In this document: one piece after another, positions 14,482 to 22,039 of the stretch | How the letters are laid out: each line of letters opens with the position of its first letter | Position numbering within the stretch: position 1 is the first letter of the stretch | DNA from: a virus | Length of the DNA: 30,165 bases | Virus record (IMG/VR): IMGVR_UViG_3300022752_000274 | Location: 1-30,165 of that record | Reading direction: 5' to 3' (one strand) | Translations under genes and position numbers: made by a program | The notes under the pieces: model-generated | Told to the model about the DNA's origin: nothing | Databases searched by the model: none | What the model saw: only the letters and a program-made list of their open reading frames with translations

Positions 14482-15903
14482 ATGGCGTTTCCGTGGGAGT
14501 TGCGCATCGACGGGGTGAACGGAGGGGCGAATCTTCTCAGTCTCCCGACCTATGCTCAGTCAGGAACTCCCTTCGTACTCCCTGAAACGCTCACGGTCTC
14601 TCAAGCTGCAAACGGGGGAGGAGCATCAATCTCCTTTGAGGTCATGCAGCCTCTCTCAAGTGGCGGCACGCCGTGGTGGTCTACCTCAACACTGAGCGAC
14701 AACGCACGAGTGCGCATCCTTGATACCCGGTACTCGGGCTCAACCGCAATCGCAATGGGCTATATCACCTCAGTCGATGTGGATCTCCTTCCCAACGGGG
14801 TCGGTACTAGGGCAACGGTGAGTGCAACCGATCCAACTTCCTTTCTTGAGAAGATCATCGTGCGCAAAGGGAAGATCGGGAGCACCCGACAAAACGTAGG
14901 AGCCTTCTACTCAACGAGTGCAACTGATCAGGGCATCATCGCTGAGGTGCTCACCTACGTGAACGGCAAGAGTGGCGGCTCCTACACTGAGGATGCTGCG
15001 ACGAAGTTGATCTTTGATGCAAGCCTCACGCCTACGTGGATCGGCTCGGCTACCACAATCGGAAAGCAGCGCATTGACGTTCAGTCTCTGCAGTCAGTCC
15101 TCGATACAATCAAGGGACTTGCAGAAGGGCTTGACGGAGTGATTCGCAGATACTTTGTGGATGCAACGGGCCGCCTGAACTATGGGAAGACGGGCACTGC
15201 ACCTGCAAGCCCGACGGCACCGTTTGCGATTATCACCTCAGGGACTCCGAGCGTGGGATCAAGCTCAGTGCGCACCACCGTCTACGCTGATGCGATCACC
15301 GTTTCCCTTGATCACGATAGCGTGGTTGATCGGATCGTGACTCAGGCTGCATCCTACGATTCACTCCTTGATCGAGGTCGGGGCACGGCTACCTCAGGTG
15401 CATATACAACGGGCAACACCGTCGATCCTTATGTGCGGACTGCAGGATCTGCAGCCCCGTACGGTCCGGGGACTGCATATGCGCGGACGGGCCCGAGGAG
15501 TGAGGCTCTCTTTGAGTTGGCATCCTTCAGGGGTCTCAACAACGAAAACCGTGCCGACTTTATTGATAAGTTTACGGGAGCTACGTTCAGCCTGAACTAC
15601 AAACCGAAGCGCACAATCTCCTGCACGATCAGGGGAGGTGATCCTGATCAGGTCTCTTCACCTGATCACTCCTACGGGTTCGTGCAGGGATACACGGGAG
15701 GGAGCCCCTACACCCTGAGAAAGTTTATTGCGGCAGGCGACTACGTGATGCTTTCAGCCCCGGGGCTTGATATCCCTGATAGCACGATCTTCAGGATTGA
15801 GAGTCTCACGCTCGGATTCGAGACGGGCTCCTCAATCGCTAAGATTGATCTTGAGCTTGACTTCAGAAAGAAAGGACTCCGAGAGATCATCCTCGGAGAG
15901 TGA
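14482..15903 (+). CDS. Minor tail / tail-hub (baseplate) protein
   Basis: The 473-residue protein lies immediately after the tape measure, where distal-tail and hub proteins are encoded. It starts WELRIDGVNGG and continues with beta-rich segments such as DNARVRILDTRYSG, IAMGYITSVDVDLLPNG and VSATDPTSFLEKI, a pattern like gp27/Dit-like hub domains that surround the tail tip. A helical segment VQSLQSVLDTIKGLAEGLDGVIRRYFVDATGRLNY (about residues 208-242) resembles hub insertions. The C-terminus ends with FRIESLTLGF and KIDLELDFRKK. No enzymatic motif is seen. It is coupled to the following gene, six bases away. Confidence 0.75.
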   Translation: MAFPWELRIDGVNGGANLLSLPTYAQSGTPFVLPETLTVSQAANGGGASISFEVMQPLSSGGTPWWSTSTLSDNARVRILDTRYSGSTAIAMGYITSVDVDLLPNGVGTRATVSATDPTSFLEKIIVRKGKIGSTRQNVGAFYSTSATDQGIIAEVLTYVNGKSGGSYTEDAATKLIFDASLTPTWIGSATTIGKQRIDVQSLQSVLDTIKGLAEGLDGVIRRYFVDATGRLNYGKTGTAPASPTAPFAIITSGTPSVGSSSVRTTVYADAITVSLDHDSVVDRIVTQAASYDSLLDRGRGTATSGAYTTGNTVDPYVRTAGSAAPYGPGTAYARTGPRSEALFELASFRGLNNENRADFIDKFTGATFSLNYKPKRTISCTIRGGDPDQVSSPDHSYGFVQGYTGGSPYTLRKFIAAGDYVMLSAPGLDIPDSTIFRIESLTLGFETGSSIAKIDLELDFRKKGLREIILGE

Positions 15904-15909
15904 TAGACG

Positions 15910-17331
15910 ATGGCGAATAGCTACGGCACCGATAACCTCGTCCTGCAGGGCACGACGGGCTCACTGCAGGATGCAGACGGAAACGTCTTGCTCGGAACGG
16001 ATAGCACCGGGGGAAGTGCCATCCTCAGCGGGCCCGCATTGATCCGAGAAACTTATTACGGAGTCGCAAACGGCGACTTCAGCCTTCCGAGCAACGAGAC
16101 GGGCACTGCATCCTTTATCTCTGACGACAATCCTCTCCCGTACTTCACTCACGCCCGACTTGCATCATCAAGTGCAGGGACGGTTGGCTTTCAGTCCATT
16201 GAGGATTCGACAACCCCCTCAGGATATAAGCTGCGTGCGGTCGCAAGTGCAGGTGCGACAACGGGCGGAACTGCAACGCTATCCCGAAAGTTTTTTCTTG
16301 GGAATAATGCAGGAAGGGATACTTCGCTTCTCATCACAACTTCACTCGTACTCGGAACTGCAACCGCCAACACCTCACTTCGCAAGCTCGGAATCAAGGG
16401 AGTTTTTTACGGGTCAGACGGAACGACTTCAGTCGGAACGGCGGTCAATGTCAATGAAGGGTACGACGTGTGGCTCGGCTACTTTGGGGCGGGCACGTTC
16501 ACCTATCCGAGCGAGCCGATCGCATATCTCCCGCCATCAAGTGCAGCGTATCTTGAGGTAAGCCTCACGAACGCAAGTATCGGATCAGTTGCGACCGAGA
16601 AGTTTATTGATCTTCTTGACTTCTCCGTGTATCGGAATCCTCCCGCCTTCGTTGCATATGGCGTGAACGATACAACGCAGCGCGTATTCCTTGATGCATC
16701 GAGTCTAGTTGCAGGAACTTCGAACCCGGGGGCTGCAACTGCATCCTTCACGTTTGAGATGGGAACGGCAGTCTTTGACGGGGGGACGCTCAAGGATGAC
16801 GTGCAACTCTATGGGGGGACGGTCGGCTTTGCATCATCAGGAGTGCCTTCTGCAGCAGTTTCCCGCGATGCTGATAAGTCTGCACTGAAGATCACGGGCC
16901 CGCTTTATCAATCCTCAATGACCACGGCGGGATACGATAGGGGCGGAAGTTCGGACTCAACGACAATCACAACCGCGGGAACGTATTATGCATTGACGAA
17001 CGCAGAAGTTTCGTTCACCCCTGCATACGTAGGTCAGCGATTCTTGATCACGCTCACGGGGTATGGATCTCTCAATACGACCGTGATTCAGTATCTCTTC
17101 GTGAGATCTAATATCGTAGACTCATCAAACGTCAATATCGTTGATCTTGGCTTCTCTCGTGCTGATAACTTTGGAACTTCCGGGCGTGGGGCAACGGTTG
17201 CTTTCACGAAAGTTTGGACTGCGGATGCTGCAGCGGCGCGGAAGTATAAACTTTACGGGACGGTTCAGACAACAAACGGGCTCACGCTCAGTCTTGCGTA
17301 TACGCAGATGAGCGTCGTGCCGCTAGGGTGA
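15910..17331 (+). CDS. Putative tail fibre / receptor-binding protein
   Basis: The 473-residue protein is the last large structural gene. It is Gly/Ser/Thr/Ala/Asn-rich with beta-strand periodicity. It opens with NLVLQGTTGSLQDADGNVLLG, a short repeat-like lead-in typical of virion-attached fibre N-termini, and the C-terminal 150 residues form a probable jelly-roll-like domain (TITTAGTYYALTNAEVSFTPAYVGQRFLITLTGYGS; about 352-387). Such proteins determine host range by binding surface sugars or proteins. No depolymerase or collagen-type motif is seen. Assignment is from position and composition. Confidence 0.65.
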   Translation: MANSYGTDNLVLQGTTGSLQDADGNVLLGTDSTGGSAILSGPALIRETYYGVANGDFSLPSNETGTASFISDDNPLPYFTHARLASSSAGTVGFQSIEDSTTPSGYKLRAVASAGATTGGTATLSRKFFLGNNAGRDTSLLITTSLVLGTATANTSLRKLGIKGVFYGSDGTTSVGTAVNVNEGYDVWLGYFGAGTFTYPSEPIAYLPPSSAAYLEVSLTNASIGSVATEKFIDLLDFSVYRNPPAFVAYGVNDTTQRVFLDASSLVAGTSNPGAATASFTFEMGTAVFDGGTLKDDVQLYGGTVGFASSGVPSAAVSRDADKSALKITGPLYQSSMTTAGYDRGGSSDSTTITTAGTYYALTNAEVSFTPAYVGQRFLITLTGYGSLNTTVIQYLFVRSNIVDSSNVNIVDLGFSRADNFGTSGRGATVAFTKVWTADAAAARKYKLYGTVQTTNGLTLSLAYTQMSVVPLG

Positions 17332-17342
17332 GGTGAAGAGTC

Positions 17343-17462
17343 ATGTGGCAACTGATCTGCAGCCTTGAGGGATGCCCGAGCGGAGGTATCCCTCAGGATG
17401 TATCCGGGGAATCGGTTGCGTGCAGTCATTGCGGGGCGATTCAGGAAAGAGTTGAGGAGTAA
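17343..17462 (+). CDS. Tiny Cys-rich protein (possible zinc knuckle)
   Basis: A 39-residue frame starts at ATG 17343 after GTGAGGTGAAGAG and ends two bases before the next gene's ATG. It has four cysteines arranged C-x4-C (6 and 11) and C-x2-C (27 and 30) with a His at 29, consistent with one zinc site. The close packing with both neighbours suggests a real gene, though it is below the usual length cutoff. Function unknown; it lies between the tail and lysis genes. Confidence 0.5.
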   Translation: MWQLICSLEGCPSGGIPQDVSGESVACSHCGAIQERVEE

Positions 17463-17464
17463 CG

Positions 17465-17632
17465 ATGACTCGTTCGCAGGTTGATACGATTCTTGATCGC
17501 CTTGATGCGCACTCCAAGAAACTTGATGAGGTGCGTTCTGATATCGACAAGATCAAGGGCGGGCTCATGGTGATCGGTGCGGCACTTGGCGCAGGGCTCC
17601 TTGCAGCCCTCCTCAATGCGATGCAGCCCTGA
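17465..17632 (+). CDS. XhlA-like coiled-coil/transmembrane protein (possible holin component)
   Basis: This 55-residue protein begins with a heptad-like amphipathic helix (QVDTILDRLDAHSKKLDEVRSD, residues 5-26) and ends with one hydrophobic helix (about 34-52; LMVIGAALGAGLLAALLNAM). That is the layout of haemolysin XhlA-type phage proteins, which assist holins and endolysins at the membrane. Its TGA overlaps the ATG of the endolysin gene (TGATG), so the two are translated together. The length is slightly below the family norm. Role in lysis is inferred from architecture and position. Confidence 0.7.
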   Translation: MTRSQVDTILDRLDAHSKKLDEVRSDIDKIKGGLMVIGAALGAGLLAALLNAMQP

Positions 17633-18837
17633 TGCGCTTCCTGATCAAGTCGCAACTCGATGCCGATGAGGAGGCTCGCCGTCCTAAGGGTGCGATTCTT
17701 GACTCCTGCGGGCCCGTCTCAATCGCGGCTGCGGTCTCGTGGGCGAGCGGGTATGCAGTGGACTTCTCTGCGGCTGATGGGGTCGCAGCTGCAAAGAAGG
17801 CGTTCGGATATGTGGATCGGCAGGGAGTCAATGATGGGGGAACGAGCCTCTCTCTGTTAGCCCTTACCGCTCGGCAACTAGGGGCGAAGGTGCGATGGGC
17901 GAAGTCGTGGAAGGATGCAGTGAGTGCAGCCCGGGAAGGTGCCGCCCTCGGGATTCACGTGCAAGCGGGCCCGTGGTACCCGCAGCAGGTCAAGTCCTCG
18001 TGGCACTTGAGGTGGGAGAGATGGTGGGAGAAGACTGATCCTGCTCACCTGAAGAAGGGCTACGGTCATATGACGAGTGCAGGGTTTGATCCTGATGCAG
18101 CCGTCTTCGTGTTCGCTGATCCCACGATGAGTGGGAAGGGTGAGGAGAAGTTCGCCCGGTCAGTGACTGAGCGTGAACTCCTGCAGATCGCCTCAACTAA
18201 GGGCGACAAGGTAAACGGCAAGCCCGCCCCGTGGAAGAGAATCCTGATCATCACGCACCCCTCAAGGGGAAAGGTCTTCCCGACTCCTGATCCCACGCCG
18301 AGCCCTCTCCCTCCAAAGGCTCCTGAGATGCCCGTACGGGCACCTTTGCGGGCTTCTGAGCCCGTTTACCCTGCAGTGCAGCCTCAGATCCCTCCTACCC
18401 CTGAGAAGAAGCCTCAGCGGGCGGCGTTCAAGGAGGATGAGATCAGGGATGCCTTCTCAGGTTTCGCTCGTGTACCGTGGACGCAACGGCTCAATGAGGC
18501 GGCGCAAGTGTTCGCCCGGGGTCAGGCTGCTACGAAGGGAGAATCAGGGATGAGAAAGATCAAGTGGATGATCGCCAACACGGGCATCGATGAGGCGATC
18601 CTTGAGTGCCTGAGGGTCGGAGTCTCAACGGCTCTCGCCGTTGCGCTCGGGCTCGGCATCCCGATCCTTGACTTCGCTGCAGGCGACTTCAGGGTGATCG
18701 CCTCCGCAGGGCTTGCGGCGATGCTGCAGGTGCTCGTGCGTGCCCTCAATCCTGACGATCCTAAGTTCGGAGTCGGAGCTGCTAAGGCTGCTCGTGCGGC
18801 GGAGAAGGCTGCGCCTAAGGGGAAGCGGGCACTCTAG
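17632..18837 (+). CDS. Endolysin (C39-like cysteine peptidase) fused to a holin-like membrane domain
   Basis: The 401-residue protein has three parts. Residues about 1-215 are a C39-like papain-fold peptidase with catalytic Cys26 (DSCGPVSIAAA), His146 (GYGHMTSAGFD) and Asp163 (FADPTMS), expected to cut peptidoglycan stem or cross-bridge peptides. Residues about 216-265 are a proline-rich linker. Residues about 307-401 carry two hydrophobic helices (about 324-343 and 352-368) with charged ends, resembling r1t-type holins. No signal peptide is visible. An in-frame ATG at 18550 with AAGGGAG eight bases upstream could make the holin part alone. A membrane-anchored endolysin or dual-product gene are the two readings; peptidase identity is firm, the holin part moderately so. 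Confidence 0.8.
   Translation: MRFLIKSQLDADEEARRPKGAILDSCGPVSIAAAVSWASGYAVDFSAADGVAAAKKAFGYVDRQGVNDGGTSLSLLALTARQLGAKVRWAKSWKDAVSAAREGAALGIHVQAGPWYPQQVKSSWHLRWERWWEKTDPAHLKKGYGHMTSAGFDPDAAVFVFADPTMSGKGEEKFARSVTERELLQIASTKGDKVNGKPAPWKRILIITHPSRGKVFPTPDPTPSPLPPKAPEMPVRAPLRASEPVYPAVQPQIPPTPEKKPQRAAFKEDEIRDAFSGFARVPWTQRLNEAAQVFARGQAATKGESGMRKIKWMIANTGIDEAILECLRVGVSTALAVALGLGIPILDFAAGDFRVIASAGLAAMLQVLVRALNPDDPKFGVGAAKAARAAEKAAPKGKRAL
18535..18552 (+). promoter_or_regulatory. Internal ribosome-binding site and ATG for a separate holin
   Basis: AAGGGAG at 18535-18541 followed by eight bases and an in-frame ATG at 18550 has ideal spacing. Initiation here would give a 95-residue protein with short polar N-terminus (MRKIKWMIAN), two transmembrane helices and a basic tail, which is a normal holin size and layout. 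Confidence 0.6.
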
Positions 18838-18871
18838 CGGAGATGCTGCAGAAGTCGTAGACTGCGAAGAT

Positions 18872-18886
18872 CCGAGAAGATCTCGG
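18872..18886 (+). other. Hairpin between lysis and metallophosphoesterase genes
   Basis: CCGAGA (18872-18877) and TCTCGG (18881-18886) pair perfectly around AGA in the 71-base gap after the endolysin gene. No T-run follows; a GGAGG ribosome-binding site does. It could be a weak terminator or an mRNA-stability element. I see no convincing promoter in this gap. Confidence 0.4.
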
Positions 18887-18908
18887 GGAGGTTATAGGAG
18901 GAGCAGTC

Positions 18909-19169
18909 GTGACTCTATTCGATCAGGTGCTCGCTGAACTCCCGAAGAGTCAAGCGGGCCCGAAGTGCACGGTAGGAGTGCTCATCAAGTCTCTTGATTC
19001 TGATGAGTCTGCATCGCTGAAGAAGGCGATCTCAACAACCGGGATGCAGCGCATCCCGTCATCAACAATCGCGACGGCGATCAAGTCAGCCTACGGAGTC
19101 AGTTTCGGTCGGGAGGCTCTTGATCGGCATCGCCGGGGATTGTGCAAGTGTGAGGAGGATGCACGATGA
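18909..19169 (+). CDS. Small HTH-like DNA-binding protein
   Basis: The 86-residue protein has a helical core and ends SFGREALDRHRRGLCKCEEDA, a pattern common in phage proteins annotated as helix-turn-helix DNA-binding: a recognition-like helix followed by RHRRGxCxC. Start is GTG at 18909 with AGGAGGAG upstream. It overlaps the next gene (ATGA) and belongs with the metallophosphoesterase, a pairing I recall from actinobacteriophages. It may be a late regulator or a packaging accessory protein; the role is not shown. Confidence 0.6.
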   Translation: MTLFDQVLAELPKSQAGPKCTVGVLIKSLDSDESASLKKAISTTGMQRIPSSTIATAIKSAYGVSFGREALDRHRRGLCKCEEDAR

Positions 19170-20203
19170 GTGAGATTGAGAAGGCTCTTGAGTCAGTCAA
19201 GGATGCTGCAGCCTACGACGATCTGAAGGCTGCGCACGTTCGGGTGCTCCGACAACTTGAGAAGATCAAGAGATCAGAGGAGGAATACACGGATGCAGTC
19301 TATCGGGCTGCTCGTGATGCGGCTGCAGGGATGACCATCAAGCCCGTGCCGCAGCCGAAGCCTGATAAGAGAAAGAAGGCGGAAGAGAAAGCCGTCCTCC
19401 TTCTTGCCGATTGGCAGGTGGGGAAGATCACCCCGACTTACTCAACGGAGGTCGCTGCACAAAGAGTGAAGCTCCTCGCAAAGAAAGTCGAGGAGTTGGT
19501 TGCGATTCAGCGCACCGATCATCCCGTGCGTGAGGTGCACGTCTTTCTTCTTGGCGACTTTGTAGAAGGGGAGGATATCTTCCCGGGTCAAGCGCACCTG
19601 ATTGATTCAGGTTTATACGGTCAGATATTCTCAACCGCCGAGATGCTCGCGGGATTGATCAGGTCTCTTGCATCGCACTTCGAGAAGGTGCACGTAAACG
19701 GGGTCATCGGGAATCACGGGCGCATCGGCAGGTGGGGCACGTCACGCCCTGAGTCAAACGCTGATGCGATCGCATATAAAACCGCAGCGATGATCTGCAA
19801 AGATGAGAAGCGAGTGACTTGGCGTGAGTCATACACTCAAGGTGAGCGGCATTGGCACGAGATCGTGCCGATCACCGTTGGCGCAGTCACGAAGAAGTGG
19901 ATGCTCTTTCATGGTGATCAACTGAAAGCGTCAATGGGCTTCCCGTTTTATTCCCTGAGTAAGAAACTCGGAGGATGGAATCTCTCAATCGATCGCTTCG
20001 ACTATGCAGCCTTTGGGCATTGGCACACGCCCGCTCGCCTTGTCGCAGCTGATGGGAAGATCACCGCCTACGGCTCAGGATCTATTGAGTCCGCAAACAC
20101 TTACGCTCAGGAGTGGCTCGCAGCATCAGGCGATCCCGCTCAGTGGCTTCTCTTTCAGGCTGAGTCAGGGCTCTCTGCGGAGTACCTCATCAGGCTCGGG
20201 TAG
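19166..20203 (+). CDS. Calcineurin-like metallophosphoesterase (MRE11/SbcD-like)
   Basis: All metal-site motifs can be read in this 345-residue protein. They are D82-x-Q84 (LLADWQVG, Gln replacing the usual His), GD131 (LLGDFVEGED), GNH184 (VIGNHGR), H249 (LFHGD) and GHWH (284-287). These form the di-metal centre of nucleases and phosphatases related to MRE11. Residues 1-75 are a charged coiled-coil-like extension, then a proline/lysine linker. It may process DNA ends or stalled forks, but no SbcC/Rad50 partner is encoded in the window, so the substrate is open. The stop codon is directly followed by a CGGGCCCG palindrome and a strong hairpin, so this gene ends the rightward late operon. Confidence 0.85.
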   Translation: MSEIEKALESVKDAAAYDDLKAAHVRVLRQLEKIKRSEEEYTDAVYRAARDAAAGMTIKPVPQPKPDKRKKAEEKAVLLLADWQVGKITPTYSTEVAAQRVKLLAKKVEELVAIQRTDHPVREVHVFLLGDFVEGEDIFPGQAHLIDSGLYGQIFSTAEMLAGLIRSLASHFEKVHVNGVIGNHGRIGRWGTSRPESNADAIAYKTAAMICKDEKRVTWRESYTQGERHWHEIVPITVGAVTKKWMLFHGDQLKASMGFPFYSLSKKLGGWNLSIDRFDYAAFGHWHTPARLVAADGKITAYGSGSIESANTYAQEWLAASGDPAQWLLFQAESGLSAEYLIRLG

Positions 20204-20260
20204 CGGGCCCGTAGACTAAGGCTTCGCTCGCCCTCGGGAGCCTCCCCTGAGGCGGGCACC

Positions 20261-20291
20261 GCCCCTCCCCCGATCCTCCCGGGGGAGGGGC
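20261..20291 (+). terminator. Strong GC-rich hairpin terminator of the late operon
   Basis: GCCCCTCCCCC (20261-20271) pairs perfectly with GGGGGAGGGGC (20281-20291) around a nine-base loop, an 11-bp stem. No clear T-run follows, as is common for actinobacterial intrinsic terminators. A smaller GCCTC/GAGGC hairpin lies just upstream (20240-20253). It separates the late operon from the promoter at 20337. Confidence 0.7.
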
Positions 20292-20323
20292 TTACCCTCC
20301 CTTTCCGCTTCAGAATCCTCTTT

Positions 20324-20391
20324 CTGCAACACCCTCTTGCAGTGGTACTGATGTACCCCTATACTGCACTGCAGATCCGGGATGTACCCGG
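20324..20391 (+). promoter_or_regulatory. Cluster of inverted and direct repeats over the early promoter (candidate operators)
   Basis: Three inverted repeats are present: CTGCAA/TTGCAG (20324-20329 and 20337-20342, covering the -35), GGTAC-TGAT-GTACC (20344-20357, in the spacer) and CCGGG-ATGTA-CCCGG (20377-20391, just past the start point). In addition GATGTACCC is repeated directly at 20350-20358 and 20381-20389, 31 bases apart (about three helical turns). This is what a repressor-controlled promoter would look like; the binding protein is unknown, and the LexA-type protein at 26292 is one candidate. Confidence 0.55.
20337..20365 (+). promoter_or_regulatory. Sigma70-like promoter of the early operon
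   Basis: TTGCAG (20337-20342) and TATACT (20360-20365) are separated by exactly 17 bases, close to the TTGACA/TATAAT consensus. The expected start point is near 20372, about 43 bases ahead of the first gene's GTG. It is the best promoter I can see in the window and is placed right after a terminator. Inverted repeats overlap the -35 region, the spacer and the start region. Confidence 0.75.
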
Positions 20392-20414
20392 TGAAGAAAC
20401 TGAGGAGGCTCAAA

Positions 20415-20618
20415 GTGAAGGCACTCAAGAAGGGTCAGAAGGTATTCCGCATCAAGTTTGATGCAGACGGTTGTGCAACTAACTCTGAGGATCAGGGTTT
20501 CGTGGTTGCAGATCAGAAGGACGGTGGTGCATGGGCAACCGTACTCGTGCAGTTTGATGAGTTTGAGGCTGAGGATGCCTACCGCATCGAACTGCGAGCC
20601 GACGGGGAGGTGCTCTGA
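20415..20618 (+). CDS. First early-operon protein (hypothetical, beta-rich)
   Basis: GTG at 20415 with GAGGAGG at 20402-20408 gives a 67-residue protein. An ATG at 20382 in the same frame lies inside the promoter-proximal repeat, too close to the start point and without a ribosome-binding site, so I reject it. The protein is acidic with short strands (KVFRIKFD, ATVLVQFDEF, YRIELRA) and may be a small SH3-like or OB-like domain. No family recognised. Its stop overlaps the next ATG. Confidence 0.65.
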   Translation: MKALKKGQKVFRIKFDADGCATNSEDQGFVVADQKDGGAWATVLVQFDEFEAEDAYRIELRADGEVL

Positions 20619-21028
20619 TGCGAACACTTGGCACGTTCAAGGCAACAAAGAGACTGATCACTCATGCAGGGATCATTGATAAGGGCACGCTGCTCAAGGT
20701 GAGGAAGGTTGATAACGGGAAACTGCTCGGGGGCATCCGTGGGGTGACTCCGCTTCTTGTTGTGCACGATCTCACCCGATCTCAGTTGCAGACTCTTGAG
20801 CTTGTTGCAGCCGAGTGCACGGTCTCAGAGATGGCGACTGCGAAGGCTGAGATCCTGCAGGAGGAGGTTGCGATGCCCGTTGCGCACCGCTCCCCGGGAA
20901 TCGCACTGCGATCCCACGAAACGGGCCCGACCTACTACTCAAAGTGCTCCTGCGGAGCCTCCTTTGAGTTTGAGTCCCGTGCTCAGGTAGTCGTGGCACT
21001 CAATGCTCACTGCAAGGAGGTGAACTGA
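20618..21028 (+). CDS. Hypothetical early protein with small-barrel-like N-terminus and C-terminal zinc-knuckle-like end
   Basis: The 136-residue protein starts with a run of beta strands ([33 protein letters not shown]), like a small SH3-type barrel. A helical linker follows, then a C-terminal segment (about residues 107-136) with C-x-C (109 and 111) and a last C/H pair near 130-132, similar to short phage zinc-ribbon ends. No known function. ATGA overlaps join it to both neighbours. Confidence 0.6.
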   Translation: MRTLGTFKATKRLITHAGIIDKGTLLKVRKVDNGKLLGGIRGVTPLLVVHDLTRSQLQTLELVAAECTVSEMATAKAEILQEEVAMPVAHRSPGIALRSHETGPTYYSKCSCGASFEFESRAQVVVALNAHCKEVN

Positions 21029-21483
21029 TGACGGGGACTCTTGCCGCAGCCGCAGGGATGCGGAGCTGCACTCAGTGTGAGGTGCTCACTGATGAGTGGT
21101 ATCTCGCAGACAACAACGCATCGGGCACTCTGAAGACTTACTGCTCAGAGTGCGACGATGCCCGAGCCGACCGTCACGGTTGCGTGAGGCTGCTCGCTGA
21201 GGGTTGCGGATGTGAGCCCTACGGAGAGGCTTGCGGCTGCGGATGCTGCAACGTGGGGAAGATCGATGAGGAGGAGAAAGTGGGGAAGAAGTACGAGATC
21301 GTGAGGATGTATGCAAGCGGCAAGCGGGCCCGTGTGATCTCCCGGGGTCATACCCTCGAGGAGGCTCAGGCGTGGTGCCGACTTCCCGAGACGAGTAGCA
21401 GCACCTGCACTTCCGCAGTCGGGAAGCGACGAACTGCTCAACACGGGCAGTGGTTCGATGGTTATCAGGAGGAGAAGTCATGA
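21028..21483 (+). CDS. Cys-rich zinc-ribbon protein with separate C-terminal phage domain
   Basis: This 151-residue protein has two visible parts. Residues about 10-75 hold two zinc-ribbon cysteine pairs (CTQC at 14-17, CSEC at 39-42) and a very Cys/Gly-rich stretch (about 59-75). Residues about 87-148 form a domain I recognise from other phages as a small hypothetical unit: [29 protein letters not shown], then PETSSSTC and a closing [12 protein letters not shown] at 21281 with GAGGAGGAG ahead of it could start the second part alone. The two halves look like neighbouring genes that fused. Function unknown. Confidence 0.65.
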   Translation: MTGTLAAAAGMRSCTQCEVLTDEWYLADNNASGTLKTYCSECDDARADRHGCVRLLAEGCGCEPYGEACGCGCCNVGKIDEEEKVGKKYEIVRMYASGKRARVISRGHTLEEAQAWCRLPETSSSTCTSAVGKRRTAQHGQWFDGYQEEKS

Positions 21484-21653
21484 AGGCTGAGAAGGTCAAG
21501 GAGCTTGAGTTCGTGAAGCCGTGCCCGGTCAGCGACCGTCACGGGTATCTGCAGGTCGTGCGCAATGAGTCAGGAGGGCTCATCGCAATCTGCATCAAGT
21601 GCTACGTGCCCGTGAAGGGTCGGAAGGATCTCAGAGAGGAGTGCACAAAGTGA
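21480..21653 (+). CDS. Small zinc-ribbon protein
   Basis: Starting at ATG 21480, with GGAGGAGAAG directly upstream and overlapping the previous TGA, this 57-residue protein contains one cysteine near residue 15 ([16 protein letters not shown]) and CIKC (about 38-41) after a strand-turn, the shape of a short zinc ribbon with a His in the first knuckle. A longer frame from 21450 lacks a ribosome-binding site. Function unknown. Confidence 0.6.
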   Translation: MKAEKVKELEFVKPCPVSDRHGYLQVVRNESGGLIAICIKCYVPVKGRKDLREECTK

Positions 21654-21781
21654 GGGAGTTGATTGATATGAGCCTGAAGGAGTTTCTTCAGGCAGCGGTG
21701 GGGGCACTCATCGTGCTCCCGCTGATGTGGGCTCTCCTTGTCGTGGTCTTCACGGCAGGAGCTGATCTAGTGGCGAGATAG
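21650..21781 (+). CDS. Small single-pass membrane protein
   Basis: GTG at 21650 overlaps the previous stop (GTGA) and gives 43 residues: a short polar N-terminus ([14 protein letters not shown]) and one long hydrophobic helix (about residues 15-38). It is likely an inner-membrane peptide made early in infection. Early phage membrane peptides often act in superinfection exclusion or host-membrane takeover, but nothing specific is recognised here. Confidence 0.6.
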   Translation: MRELIDMSLKEFLQAAVGALIVLPLMWALLVVVFTAGADLVAR

Positions 21782-21793
21782 GAGGGACTGATC

Positions 21794-22039
21794 ATGGCGA
21801 AGGGGGATAAGAAGATCCGGGAGGCGATGGATCTCCTCGATGCAGCGGGGGCATCCTACGTGATCTACCCGAAGGCTGAGGTGGATCTTGCGCTGAAGAT
21901 CAATGAGATCTTCACTGATAAGGCAACCGAGCGAGCAGTCGCAGTGAGCCTGAGGGCGAACCGATGGCTGCACGAGCAGATCGTGATCGCAATGGTTGAT
22001 GCTGCAAAGGAGTTTCAGGATCGGAGGGAGGGACGATGA
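21794..22039 (+). CDS. Hypothetical helical early protein
   Basis: The 81-residue protein is mostly charged helix with a central ASYVIYPKAEVDLALKINEIF segment and a closing RWLHEQIVIAMVDAAKEFQDRREG. GGAGGGACTGATC precedes the ATG, and its end overlaps the next gene by four bases. No family recognised. Composition would suit a small DNA- or protein-binding factor, but that is only impression. Confidence 0.6.
   Translation: MAKGDKKIREAMDLLDAAGASYVIYPKAEVDLALKINEIFTDKATERAVAVSLRANRWLHEQIVIAMVDAAKEFQDRREGR

Noticed and set aside
18858-18863. TAGACT (also at 7249 and 20211) as a recurrent -10 box
   Set aside because: Occurs near several gene ends, but no -35 partner and at 7249 it is part of a hairpin; more likely chance or 3'-end structure.
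20382-20414. ATG at 20382 as start of the first early gene
   Set aside because: Inside the promoter-start repeat, about ten bases from the expected transcript start and without ribosome-binding site; GTG 20415 has GAGGAGG.
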